Source: Sipunculus nudus
Lineage: Eukaryota; Annelida; Sipuncula; Golfingiida; Sipunculidae
DNA length: 64,000 bases
NCBI GenBank assembly: GCA_026874595.1
Contig: CM049306.1
Location: 16,329,019 to 16,393,018 of the forward strand
Reading direction: 5' to 3'
The position numbers were made by a program, and so were the translations under genes. Under the pieces are notes generated by a model. That model had not been told where the DNA came from. It was given only the letters and a program-made list of their open reading frames with translations, and searched no databases. This document shows, one piece after another, positions 1 to 10,771 of the stretch. The stretch's first letter is position 1. Every line of letters begins with the position of its first letter.

Positions 1-930
1 CAGACATCCAAGCTCATATCTCGGGAACCGTTTGACCGATCAGGAAAATTCTTTTGCACAAATGTAGCCCTTGGAGAGCTTTATAACATACACCAAAAAT
101 GGTGCCGCTACCTGCAACCATGTTTGTACAGTGTCCATCTGTTTGTCTGCCTTGGGTTAAAATCACTCATATCTCTGCAGTGACTTGACTAATTCACCTG
201 AAATTTGGCATGCGTATACATCCTGGATAGCTTTTCTGATTTTATGACAGGTGGCGCCACCTACATTTATGTTTACGCTGCAGACATCCAAGCTCATATC
301 TCAGGAACCGTTTGATTGATCAGGAAAATTTTTTTGCACAAATGTAGCCCTTGGAGAGCTTTATAACATACACAAAAAATGGTGGCGCCACCTGCAACCA
401 TGTTTGCACAGTGTCCAGCTGTTCGTCTGCCTTGGGTTAAAATCACTCATATCTCTGCAGTGGTTTGACTAATTCACCTGAAATTCTGCATGCTTATACA
501 TCCTGGATAGCTTTTCTGATTTTATGACAGGTGGCGCCACCTACAATCAAGTTTACGCTGCAGACATCCAAGCTCATATCTAGGGAACTGTTTGACCAAT
601 TGGGCCAAAATTTTGCATGTGTATAGTTCTCACAAAGCTCTTTATCATACGCTTAACTGGTGGCGCCACCTGCAACCCTTTTTTGCACAGCGTCCATCTG
701 TTTGTCTGCCAAGGGCAAAAATCACTCATATACAATATAGTGGTTTGACTTATCTGCCTTAAATTTTGCATATGTATACAACTTGGACCGCTTTCTGGAT
801 TTTTTGGTAGGTAGCACAACCTACATACACAATTTGGCTGCAGACATCCATGCTGATATGCAACACTTCACCCGTTCCACTCTGATTTAGGCGGATACAA
901 GTAGTCGCTTGTCGACTACCCGTATTCTAG
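1..930. repeat. Family A: 280-bp tandem repeat array ending in a hairpin
   Basis: The string CAGACATCCA recurs at 1, 281, 561 and 841, an exact 280-bp period giving three units and the start of a fourth. The array runs off the left edge. Each full unit carries the palindrome GGTGGCGCCACC, or a one-to-two-base variant, twice (250-261, 381-392, 530-541, 659-670). Just after the last unit, at 895-925, is a hairpin with stem GTAGTCG/CGACTAC (901-907 and 913-919) and outer ATAC/GTAT. Tandem core plus terminal hairpin is the 3' half of a pearl-type element. The 5' end lies outside the window. Confidence 0.75.
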
Positions 931-1738
931 TTATTTAAACTGGTCAGGTGATTGTATAGAGGGCTATTTGACCTATTATAAATATTCACCTACACAGCAC
1001 CATTCTTGTTATCTCTTATCAAAATACTTTCATTTATTTTTTCATTTCCTTCTAATCAACAAACACATCTCAAAGCATAACCTCCTGAAGGTAACAAACG
1101 TAAAAACATGACTTCCTTTTGGGAGGTAATATGACACAATGTTATTATGTTATGACCAAGCAACTGGAAAATTACAGAAATTTAGGAAAATAACATAACA
1201 TTGCTTCAATTGCTATGATTCCAATCTTAGGTCATTTGTTGGGTCTCTATGGCTTTTTATTACAGCATATATTGCAATTTTCATGGTTCCCTTGCTTACA
1301 GACTGACCTTGGTTTTCTCATGATCCAAAAGTGATAATTTATAACTCAATCATAGTGTTGGATTGCCTATTTGTTGTGTATTTAGTACTAATTACTAAGG
1401 ATTTATGTAACTGAGTGAGTAAAATATTGGTTTGGTGTACATTAAGACTTTTCACCATCTTCCTGGCACAGAATGGCAAGACTTTACAAGCTGTCTATGT
1501 ATTCTGGTATTCCCCGTGTAAAAGGACATTTATTTGGCACAGCAGGTAGAGCTGCAGCGGGCCGCTGATCTAATGTAGCTCCCCTGTGTATGTTATAAGT
1601 TTATGCCAAACAGCAGGTGACATTTACAGGGAGGCTCAGGTAATGAATGTCATGCTGGCACAAGTTTGTCTGTATGGTCCTACACGGTAAGCATCACAAC
1701 GAGATCGGCTTAAGTAGCGGACAAACAGTGATGATTAC
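931..1738. other. Intron sequence after ERC exon 3, no feature seen
   Basis: AT-rich sequence between the family A hairpin and the exon 3 donor. No coding potential, RNA gene or repeat was recognised. Confidence 0.6.
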
Positions 1739-1960
1739 CTCCTTGAGGTCAGCTATTTCCCGCTCTTTGTGTGACAATGAGGTTTGCATGAGCTGTAGTT
1801 GACGGTCTTGTTCCAGCGTGCGCGTCCTTAGTCGCTCCATCTCCAGCCTGTCATCTTCCAGCTGCTGTACCGCCAAGCCTTTGCTCTGTAGCATCTCCAA
1901 AAGCTTCTTTATGCTTTCATCTCTGGCCTGTAATGTCTGCTTCTGTGTCTCGATGCGCAG
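1739..1960 (-). CDS. ERC: ERC/ELKS/CAST, coding exon 3 (residues 354-427)
   Basis: A 222-bp phase-0 exon encoding 74 residues of coiled coil that begin LRIETQKQTLQARDESIKKL and continue LEMLQSKGLAVQQLEDD. The first half is nearly identical to vertebrate ERC1/ERC2. The second half (EMERLRTRTLEQDRQ to EREIADLKE) keeps the heptad pattern but diverges. The acceptor is TTATTCTTGTAG and the donor is GAG followed by GTAATC. The rest of the protein (central coiled coils and C terminus) must lie left of position 1, because the open frame ends at the donor and nothing recognisable follows within the window. Confidence 0.95.
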
Positions 1961-2594
1961 CTACAAGAATAACAAGTTTGACATCTACAAACTGTGAATA
2001 CAAATTCTACAATCTGTGAATACAAAATTACAGTTTCATTGAGACAGCTCAGACTCGATTTGATTCTGTATTCCCATATATGTGACTCTTTCAAAAGGAG
2101 AAAAAAAACATGTAATTATTCCATTACTGCAGCAAACAAACAAAAAATAGCTATCAATAAAACATCCACAATAATGCTTTCCTGTAGTAGCCAAAACATA
2201 ATATTAATACATTCGAAGTGGTGAAAAATTATCCATGGGTCATGATGCTCAGCTAATTATTGTGAATTTTTGGCCTCCATTTACAACTGTCTTCTTTTTT
2301 AGGAACAGCAAAATTTTGTTTGTCTTTTGATGATAGGTGGGAAATACCCATGTTGCAAAGGAAATAGGTCTGGCCACTGTACTCTACATCAGCTTTATCA
2401 TCTTAAGTGAGATATATGAGTGGAGAGTTAAAACAGTCACATGAATTAAACAATTAGATATATAAATTAAATTTATATAAAAACAATTAAAAATAGAGGT
2501 GGCACCACTTGTCTCATTAAACAACTGATGTTTTCTAAGATAAGTGATAGAAGTAAATAACAAGGGAGTTAATGCAATGATTACTGTGAAACTG

Positions 2595-2890
2595 AGTTTT
2601 TGTATGAATTTTTATTTCCTCAAAATGGGCCATTTGTAGTTAAATACTGAACCTGTAATCTGACGTTTTTGATTAGATGACAGGTCAATTTCATTCAAAT
2701 TTTGCATGCTGACAGGTACATAAGTGTATAAGAGAGACTTAAGTTTTTGTATGAATTTTTATTTCCTCAAAATGGGCCATTTGTAGTTAAATATTGAACC
2801 TGTAATCTGACGTTTTTGATTAGATGACAGGTCAATTTCATTCAAATTTTGCATGCTGACAGGTACATAAGTGTATAAGAGAGACTTAAA
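2595..2890. repeat. Near-perfect 148-bp tandem duplication
   Basis: The segment starting GTTTTTGTATGAATTT at 2,595 is repeated from 2,743, with only about one or two differences seen over 148 bp (for example AATACTGAAC versus AATATTGAAC). It lies within the E-like element. The high identity implies a recent duplication. Confidence 0.9.
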
Positions 2891-3267
2891 TTTAAATAGA
2901 AGGTCCAGTTATGAATTTTTGTTCAACATATTCCACAACATAAACACCAAGTTAAGTATGTTTAAGGTTCTCAAATCATGTTTTGTTGAGTAGCTTGCAA
3001 AATATAGGTTATGGTGATCTTGTTTCCAGTTTGAACAGAGTATTCACCAATTAAAACCTCTCTCTGTAAGTTCAGCAAGAGCTTCCTATGTCTTATGGTT
3101 ATGATTTGTGCCCTGCAAGCTCACAGATCAGGACACAGTCAGCTGTATAGACACTTTAAAATATAGGTGGTGCCACTAATTTTATACATCATATAAATTT
3201 ATCAAAGACAAATAAGACTATAAACTTTATTTATTTTATATGGATTGTACAACTAGTTATAATTACT

Positions 3268-3470
3268 AATACGAGGCCTTCTCCATGGCTCAGATGATGG
3301 TGTTCAGTAGTTTTTAGAGGTGGAGAAAACTGGAGGCCGTGGAGAAAACCACCGACCTTGGATGGGTCACTAAAACCCACCCTCATGGAGACTCTGGCGG
3401 TCAAACCCAGGTCTCCAGCAGAGAAAGCAGAACATTTTACCCCTCGACTGTCCAGGCCTCATATAAGTAC
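3268..3470. repeat. Unclassified ~200-bp segment bounded by inverted GAGGCCT/AGGCCTC
   Basis: A more GC-rich insert inside the AT-rich element. It starts ACGAGGCCTTCTCC and ends TCCAGGCCTCATA, so its ends are inverted over seven bases. The interior has locally repeated phrases (GGTGGAGAAAACTGG, then CCGTGGAGAAAACCACC) and complementary stretches that could fold. It could be a SINE or MITE. No promoter boxes or flanking duplication were identified. Confidence 0.4.
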
Positions 3471-3849
3471 AGTACATTTTTAAGCAACCCATTTATGGAT
3501 TAGTTGGTTAATTGGGAAATATTTTCATACAATTAAATTTGAAGGTCCAATTGGGAATTTTTGTTCAACATCCTTGAAAATTAAGAAGTCTGACTTTAAA
3601 GAGCTCAAATCATGTTTTGCAACATAACTCACAGAATATGGGTCAGAGTGACCTAATTTTGGATTTGCATAGAGATTTTACCAGAAATGTCTGGATACTG
3701 AGCAAGAACTTTCTAGGTCTAATGGGTACTAGATTTGCCCTGCCAATTTCTGGCTGGAAAGATGACGGACAGAGATCAACCCATCTCTATTCCTAAGCAT
3801 AAGTGAAAGTCATTTAAGTTAAAAATCTAACATACTTCCTCCTATGGTA

Positions 3850-6039
3850 GCCTGAAAGTCACAAATATCTTTGTATTGCAGCTGGTGTGCAAAATTGCCT
3901 CTTCCAATGCAAAAGCAGTTTACTAATACTAAAGCCAAGAAACATTAAATTTTTATTTCATATGAAACATCACCAAACATTTTGCTGTCACCTTTGATAC
4001 ATCTGAAATTTTTTTCTGATCATGATTAATTAAAGGAATTGTCATTAATTTACACCTAAAGTTGTCTCTTTGATAAAAGGGCTACCAGCTCACGGTAAAC
4101 ATCTTTAATCATGTATTACTATGGAGACTTTGTAGCAATAAATATATTTACTGCAAATATAAATCAATTATGGTTTGTTGGATACCTGAAAATGTAACAT
4201 ATTGGCAAATGTTCAAAATTGATTGCAAACATGGCTAGACAACAATGTTAAAATGTTGTGTAGTGCAAGACTTGTGTCTCTATAAACAACATTTCCATCA
4301 CCAGAAATGTTTTGCAAGATCATATATCCACATTTCTGAGTGAATTCTTCATGAAAACAATACATAAAAGATTATCTATACATCAGCAGCACTTTGAAAA
4401 ATTTGCAGTATGGTTTACTGGAGTAAACATGTTGAATAACAATTCTGACAATCATCAGTATTAAAGCTATTAAAATGCCCTTGATGATAACAGTAGAAAG
4501 TCACGTAAGCAACAGCTCTTATTCTGTGAGAGTAATATGTCTAAGTGGAACCTATGTCATCCAGGTACCGCATGTTTACCAGAGCTGTTTCACTCAGGCA
4601 CTATGAATGAGAACTTAAAAGAAAAAGAGTACAACAGTCAGTCCCACAGCTTATCACTCTGACCATCCATCCAATAAAACCTGAGGCTAAGATTGAATCT
4701 GACAATGACACCTTTAAACTAGTACCTAAATGTCATTAAGAGAGTTAATGTAAGTAAGCAGAAGCCAGGGAAACAGGTTTCTCTGACAAGACTAACATTC
4801 AATTGAGGACTGAGGGGTGTCATCACTGAAGGCACTGAAAAGAACAGTTTATGCAGCATCAAATCATAAAATATATATATTTATATTTAAAAAAAAAAAA
4901 AAAAACTTCCTCAAGCAGGCAATGTAAATGTTTTGATTTATATGGTTCAACCACATCGGTAGACTCTCTGAAGAGAAAACTAAGACCTATTTTATGTGCT
5001 AGAATTGACATTCAAGAAATGTGTACTTGCATTAATTTGGCAGATGATAAGCCTTTGGCTATTAACTTATAAAGCCCATGATTATAATACCATGGAATGA
5101 CAATATTTCATGAATCCTGAGTAGGTTTTGTCTCCTGAGGTGAACTAAACTGATCTTATGTAATTTTTTTAAATTTCTGGTTACAAATATTTATTTATCA
5201 TTCCAGAATAAAATACAATGATTGACTCATCTCCAGGCTCGCCTTAATTCTTTGTAATAACAAATTCTACCACCAGATGTATACACCAGTGGCAGTTCTT
5301 TGGTAAAAGACATATATCTAAACACACAAATAAAATCTGCCATCTTTATATCTTGATCTATTCGTCCTTGTCCCATGATCAAAACTATCCTACTAACATC
5401 CACCCATATGTTTTTACTTATCTGGTATACAGATAATCAGCAAAAAAAGACAGGACAAATACAAGACACAAGAGTGGTCGCCTTGGCTCTTAAATATTGT
5501 TTCATGTGACTTAAGCCTAATCTAAGGTGTACTGTTTTTCATCACTCACGGAAATATTGAAGACCTCTCACTAACACTGACCTGCAGACCTGCTTGTACA
5601 AAACCAAGATGACAATAAATCTCAACAACACCCAGGTAGCAGTGAAATTACTGTCAAATCTCCAGGATATGACATGAACAAAACTGACTGTTATCACATG
5701 AAATTTCATCACATATCAGTCCCTTCTCAAGCAATTAGACCATGAGAAAGTGAAAGTACAGTAATTCACAAGAGTGCTTTTTCAGATTTTTAAGCAAAAT
5801 GAAACATACTTTTTGATTAACTTTTTACCACACGCTTCACTTAAAACAGGCCAGCTTTAAAGCATATTCCTGTATTACAAATTCAGCAGTATGTGCCACA
5901 ACAGTAAGAATGTGTGATTAATGACCAATGATAATTGATAGAGTGGATCATTTGTAATATGCCTTTTTCATAAGTCTGTAAATGGCATGAAGGTGTCAAG
6001 TGCTATCTATCAAATGCAGATAAAGATAACAATATAACT
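3850..6039. other. Intron 2 stretch without recognised feature
   Basis: AT-rich sequence with a short TA run followed by an A17-type homopolymer near 4,870-4,905. No coding exon or named repeat was recognised. Confidence 0.55.
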
Positions 6040-7322
6040 AGATAATTCTTGGCACCACAGGTGCCATAGTATCCCCAGACAATTAATCCCCCCCCCTTAA
6101 GAATAGGCCCCCCATCTTCAGCAACAATTAATATCAGACCACACTCATAGAAAAAGTCACTCTCATAGAAAAGGTCATGACCCCAATTTCAATATACATA
6201 ATCCCCTAACCCATGTCTATGTATATGCATAATATGAAAGAAATCTGTCCATTAGTTTTTGACTTATAATGCTCACAGTACTGTTAAGTGGCAATGATGG
6301 GGTATTAAACGGCCCGAAAACAAGTAAAAGAATAACAGGTGGCGCTTTCAGTTTCCGGTCGTGACAAGACTATACAAGATCTTGGGTCAAGTTGATTTTT
6401 GGACTAATCCATGCATCCCTAATTGAGAAATTAATGATTTTGTGTGATTTTCACCATATATGGCAATATTCAAGGTCAAGGCTACTCTCATAGGAAAGGT
6501 CATGACCCCAATTTAAATATGCATCAATCCATAACCCATATCTATGTATATGCATAATATGAAAGAAATCTGTCTAATAGTTTTTGACTTATAATGCTCA
6601 CAGTACTGTTAAGTGGCAATGATGGGGTATTAAACGGCACGTTAACAAGTAAAAGAATAACAGGTGGCGCCACATGTTTCTGGTACATGACATTACTATC
6701 CAAGATCTTCGGTCAATTTTTTTTTGGACCAATCCATGCATCCCTTATTGAGAAATTAATGATTTTGTGTGATTTTCACCATATATAGCAATATTCAAGG
6801 TCAAGGCCACTCTCATAGGAAAGGTCATGACCCCAATTTAAATAAACATCATCCCATAACCCATATCTATGTATATGCATAATATGAAAGAAATCTGTCT
6901 GATAGTTTTTGACTTATAATGCTCACAGTACTGTCAAGTAGAAATTTTGGGGGTATTAAACGGCACGAAAACAAGTAAAGAATAATAGGTGGTGCCACCA
7001 GTTTCTGGAACATGACAACCCTATCCATGATCTTCCGCCAACTTGATTTTGGGATCAATCCATGCAAGATTTCTTGAGATATTTAAGAATTTGTGTGAAA
7101 TTCCCCAAAATTGGACCTATTCAAGGTCAAGGACACTCTCCAATTCAAGGTCATGACCTCATTTTAAATAGGCGTCGTCCTCTCACCCATATCTATACAT
7201 ATACCAAGTTTGGTAAAGATCCGTGAAATATTTTTTTAGTCATCGCGCCAACAAGATTTATATGCGGCAGCGGGACCGGTATGAAAACATAGTATCCCCC
7301 GACTTTGTCTGGGGATACAATA
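6040..7322. mobile_element. Family B copy 1, pearl/Helentron-associated-type non-autonomous element
   Basis: The left part contains the small hairpin GGCACC-ACA-GGTGCC (about 6,051-6,065), followed by GTATCCCCAGACAA at 6,069-6,082. The right end carries the exact reverse complement, TTGTCTGGGGATAC, at 7,305-7,318. The right end also folds on itself (GTATCCCC starting at 7,292 pairing with GGGGATAC). The core is three tandem units plus part of a fourth with a 325-bp period (ACTCTCAT at 6,159, 6,484 and 6,809; next near 7,135). Most units carry a GGTGGCGCCACC variant. No open frame suggests a transposase. Confidence 0.75.
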
Positions 7323-8308
7323 AGAACGATATGCTTTTATTAGGTCTATCAAGCTTTCTAACTGCTGCCAGGAATACTGAAGAACTCATTACTGTCATTA
7401 AGCAAATACAGTGAAACCCCGGGCTGCGGACACCCCTCTAGGGCGAACAACCCGCCTAATGGACACTTTTTGGGCTGTCAAAGCATTTTTACTACTGTAA
7501 GAACCCCTCTTGGGCGGACACCCCGCTATTCAGGACAACGGACACTTTTTGTCCAGATGAATAAAATCACCCCGGCTAACGGACACCCAAGCGGCCACCT
7601 TGATCAAAGTCGGCAGAATTACTTTGAAATGGCAATATAGTGTGCTTCTGGTAGGCTTTATATCACTTAATTGTTCTTATGATTTAGGCATATTGCCATG
7701 ACAATAAGACCGGAGCCAGTTTTAATCAATTTACCTTATTTTTCACCTGGAACATTTATTTATCCTTTTATCAATAGCAGTGCCCAAAAATGACGGAATT
7801 AATGGAGTTTCTTTTGTGCCCAGCTTTCAGTGGAGCAACATATCCATTCTGAATTTAGGCCACTATATTCTATCATAGGCCAAGGAGCGAGGATAATGAC
7901 GTATCTGTTACACACCCAGACAACCACAATCACGGGTCATGACCTCTCGCATGGGTCAGGGGGCTCAGTAATATCAACCAATCTCCGATCCTGTAGCATT
8001 TGCATAATGGAAACAAGTCCCAACTACCAATCATAAGGCGTATATAATACCATGCATTTATTTATCAAATTTGCTAATGCTCTGAAAAGATGTTAACAAA
8101 ACTTGAACTAAATGTCAGAAATTAATTTATGTCATGAGCAATTTTTTTTTTTTCATGGAAAGAGTGAGTAAATTTTACAGACCCAGTGCAGAAATGATTA
8201 TGTCGAGACGAGTAAGTCCTGTAGATGTCAATCAATGTTAAACTATAATTTTCTCACAGGTAATGATTGTAATGTTCCAATTAGTATTAAAAGCCTCATT
8301 CTAAAATA

Positions 8309-10190
8309 AAAACAAGGGACCTATGGGTCACCGTGCTCAGCTGACGTTAACCTTGAAGGTAAAAATCTAAAATAATATCTAATGGAGATAAAGTGTAAGA
8401 GGAAGAGGTAATAAAGGCCATGGTTGGTTTATATGATTGGTTTGTATTGATGAGCAAGAAATTGTTGCAAAAAATATTTTGTGACCTGACCATGTGTTTC
8501 CTAATGTTGAAACTAAAGCATGTGAGCAGTTTGTGAACAAATGATCTGTACTATTACCATGATCATTAGTTGGTTTTTCGATTAACTGTTGACATTTCAG
8601 TAGTTTATACATTTGTTCAATTGAATCTATTTTTTTGTATAATATATATTATTAAATATATATGTATTTTTTTTAATGAAATGTATACAGTTGAAATATA
8701 GCTAATTAACAACATGAAACAGGGCAAACAAAGCCTGATCTCAAATTCTGCTGAGGCAGGAAAATAATGAAAAAATTTTTGTATTAAATCCTCATTTTTT
8801 TATCACATCAATTATTTTCTAATTTAAGTTTATATTTCTATACATTTCCAATTTAACATATATATCTGAATATAAAAGTTGATTCATAATTCTCAATTGC
8901 ATCATCATAAATCTCAATTTTGTCAGATAACACCACATCATGCATACAAATGTTTATTTATTTTTTACCACAAAAATATATCTTTTAAATCTGCAAAACA
9001 ATAAACATCTAAAAAAAATACTTGATTTAGATTTCACAATTTTTAGTTGTGTCTTTATTTATCCATAATGTGCTTCATATTTTATAATAATTTAAGCATA
9101 CTGATGGGTTCATTTATATTTGTTAAAATCATTAAAAAATAAATTGATTTCTTTAAAAATGCTACATTACACAACATTGCATCTTCTGGATTACGCCTTG
9201 AATTATTTTTTCAAGGAAAGTTTTTGCATATCGGAGTGGAAACAGCATTACAATTAAGGAGATACAGTGAAAACAATAACAATTACTGCAGAACACTTGG
9301 TGGGTTGGGTTTGTGGGGGTGGGGGGGGGGGGGGGGTGATTGGGGTGGTGATATGAGAATAACTGTACACCTGTCACAGCAGGGGATCTCCCCCAGTGAC
9401 TGTAACAAATCAGAAACCCTGGCATAGCTGACTTCCAGTGACCTGCAGTGGGACCCTGCATCTGTAATCAAAGCAAGTGACTACAGAAAAAAAAATCAAT
9501 AACTAGCTTAATTTTCAAGCTTTTATTTTCAAATTTCAGATTTAGACAAACTAAATATTTATGTTTACATGCTGTGAAAATTAAATCAATGGTGCTTACA
9601 GGAAAAAAACGTGCCATGGTCAAAGTTGGGCAAAATTTAAGGTACTGATTTTTTTTTATGCTAATAACTTAAAAAATTTACAAAATTCAGATCTTAATTA
9701 AACATAGTTATATACTTGAGAAAATAGACTCTAGTTTCAAAATTTTTCATTTTAAGTGAGTTATTATTTTTCCTGATTTTTTACAAAGTCCATCATGTTT
9801 GGGCCCATAACTTAAAGAATTTATACTTTACAGACTTAATTTCTATCATGTACATAGGAACTATATAGAGGAATATTTATGGTAAATATGAGGAAAAACA
9901 GATGAGTGGTTTTGATATTAGGCAGTCCTGAAGTGTGAAAATAGGATTTTAATAAAAAATTGAGGTTTTTCTTTAATTTCTCAAAGGAACGAAGTCGCAA
10001 AGACCCAGTTTTCGGCTTGGTAGGAGATCTTGGGGACATCTAACATTATGCTGAATTTTGGATTCCTAGGTCTTACGGTTTCAAAACGTGCCACATCTAC
10101 GGACGGACGGATGGACGGACAGACGGACGGACGACGGACAATGGACCACAACTATAGCTCAGATGACTTATAGTCAGCTGAGCTAAAAAA
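8309..10190. mobile_element. Family E copy 1 inside the pogo-like element
   Basis: The 5' end is AAGGGACCTATGGGTCACCG with subTIR GCTCAGCTGAC at 8,335-8,345. The 3' end carries its exact complement GTCAGCTGAGC at 10,173-10,183 as one arm of a terminal hairpin (AGCTCAGaTGAC, loop, GTCAGCTGAGCT). A GGAC microsatellite precedes the hairpin at about 10,099-10,140. The right third is clearly homologous to the copies ending at 20,312, 31,044 and 40,383 (phrases such as CGTGCCATGGTCAAAGTTGG and TTAGGCAGTCCTGAAGTG). The left half is different. A run of G interrupted by one T lies at about 9,314-9,337. Confidence 0.75.
10098..10140. repeat. GGAC tetranucleotide microsatellite of family E copy 1
   Basis: Run of GGAC with GGAT and AGAC interruptions just inside the 3' hairpin. 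Equivalent arrays lie at about 20,221-20,262, 20,440-20,500, 30,953-31,000, 40,285-40,328 and 43,493-43,512, always within about 75 bp upstream of a terminal hairpin. Confidence 0.9.
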
Positions 10191-10771
10191 TAAATAAATA
10201 AAACATAACAACCTGTAGCGATAAATTTTATTCCCATGTAACATATATGTACGGTCAAATATTCTATAAAAAATACCGGCTTTCATGGTTGTTAAAAGTC
10301 CAATACTTGGGTCTCCGACATGTGGCAGAAGCAGGTCTCCTGGGCCCAACCCCCTCTGGGGCGGACATCCTGTTATAACGGACAAATTGTCCGGTCCCTT
10401 GACTGTCCGCCCCAGAGGGGTTTCACTGTATAATGAATCTCTGCAGGTCTTTGAGGTTTTCACCACTTCCCATGAGGGCAAAGACACGATTTGAGCTCTC
10501 AATTCCAATGCCACAACCACATACTATTTTCTTAATTAAGATTCTGATTTCTTGCTTTAACATGTGGTTAACATGAAACTGGCGCTCAGTTCTATTATGT
10601 TTCAAACTGACTCCAATTACCATCACTTTACCTCAGGTGTGACAGTTTCATCTATACTCTAAATCAATCATAAGGACAGAAGAAAAGCCATAATTTAACT
10701 GACAACCCCTGCATGTAAACAAACAAAATAAGCATTATCTGTTTTAAACAGTACATGTATGAAAACTGGAT

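Larger units (their letters stand above)
2222..3800. repeat. Degenerate E-like element with internal duplications
   Basis: It begins with CCATGGGTCATGATGCTCAGCT near 2,234, the same 5' motif as the E copy at 23,890 (subTIR GCTCAGCT at 2,248-2,255). Inside are divergent tandem units sharing the phrase CTCAAATCATGTTTTG (near 2,970 and 3,610) and ending with phrases like GATTTGTGCCCTG that also occur in the 24-kb copy. GGTGGCACCACT and GGTGGTGCCACT near 2,498 and 3,167 are variants of the shared palindrome. I could not find the expected 3' hairpin, so the right boundary is approximate. Confidence 0.5.
7409..10428. mobile_element. Pogo/Tigger-like TIR pair flanked by TA, with an E element inside
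   Basis: CAGTGAAACCCC begins at 7,409, immediately after TA (7,407-7,408). The inverted GGGGTTTCACTG ends at 10,428, immediately before TA (10,429-10,430). Both termini continue with GCGGAC-rich sequence (GCGGACACCCC on the left, GGGGCGGACATCC and GTCCGCCCC on the right). CAGTGAAACC ends and TA targets are typical of pogo/Tigger Tc1-mariner relatives. No transposase frame is visible, so this is a non-autonomous or decayed copy. An E-family element occupies 8,309-10,190. The ends could alternatively belong to two separate MITEs. Confidence 0.6.

Noticed and set aside
10152-10520. Minus-strand open frame of 122 codons
   Set aside because: It runs across the E hairpin and the pogo-like right terminus, with no domain pattern; it is a by-product of GC-rich repeat ends.
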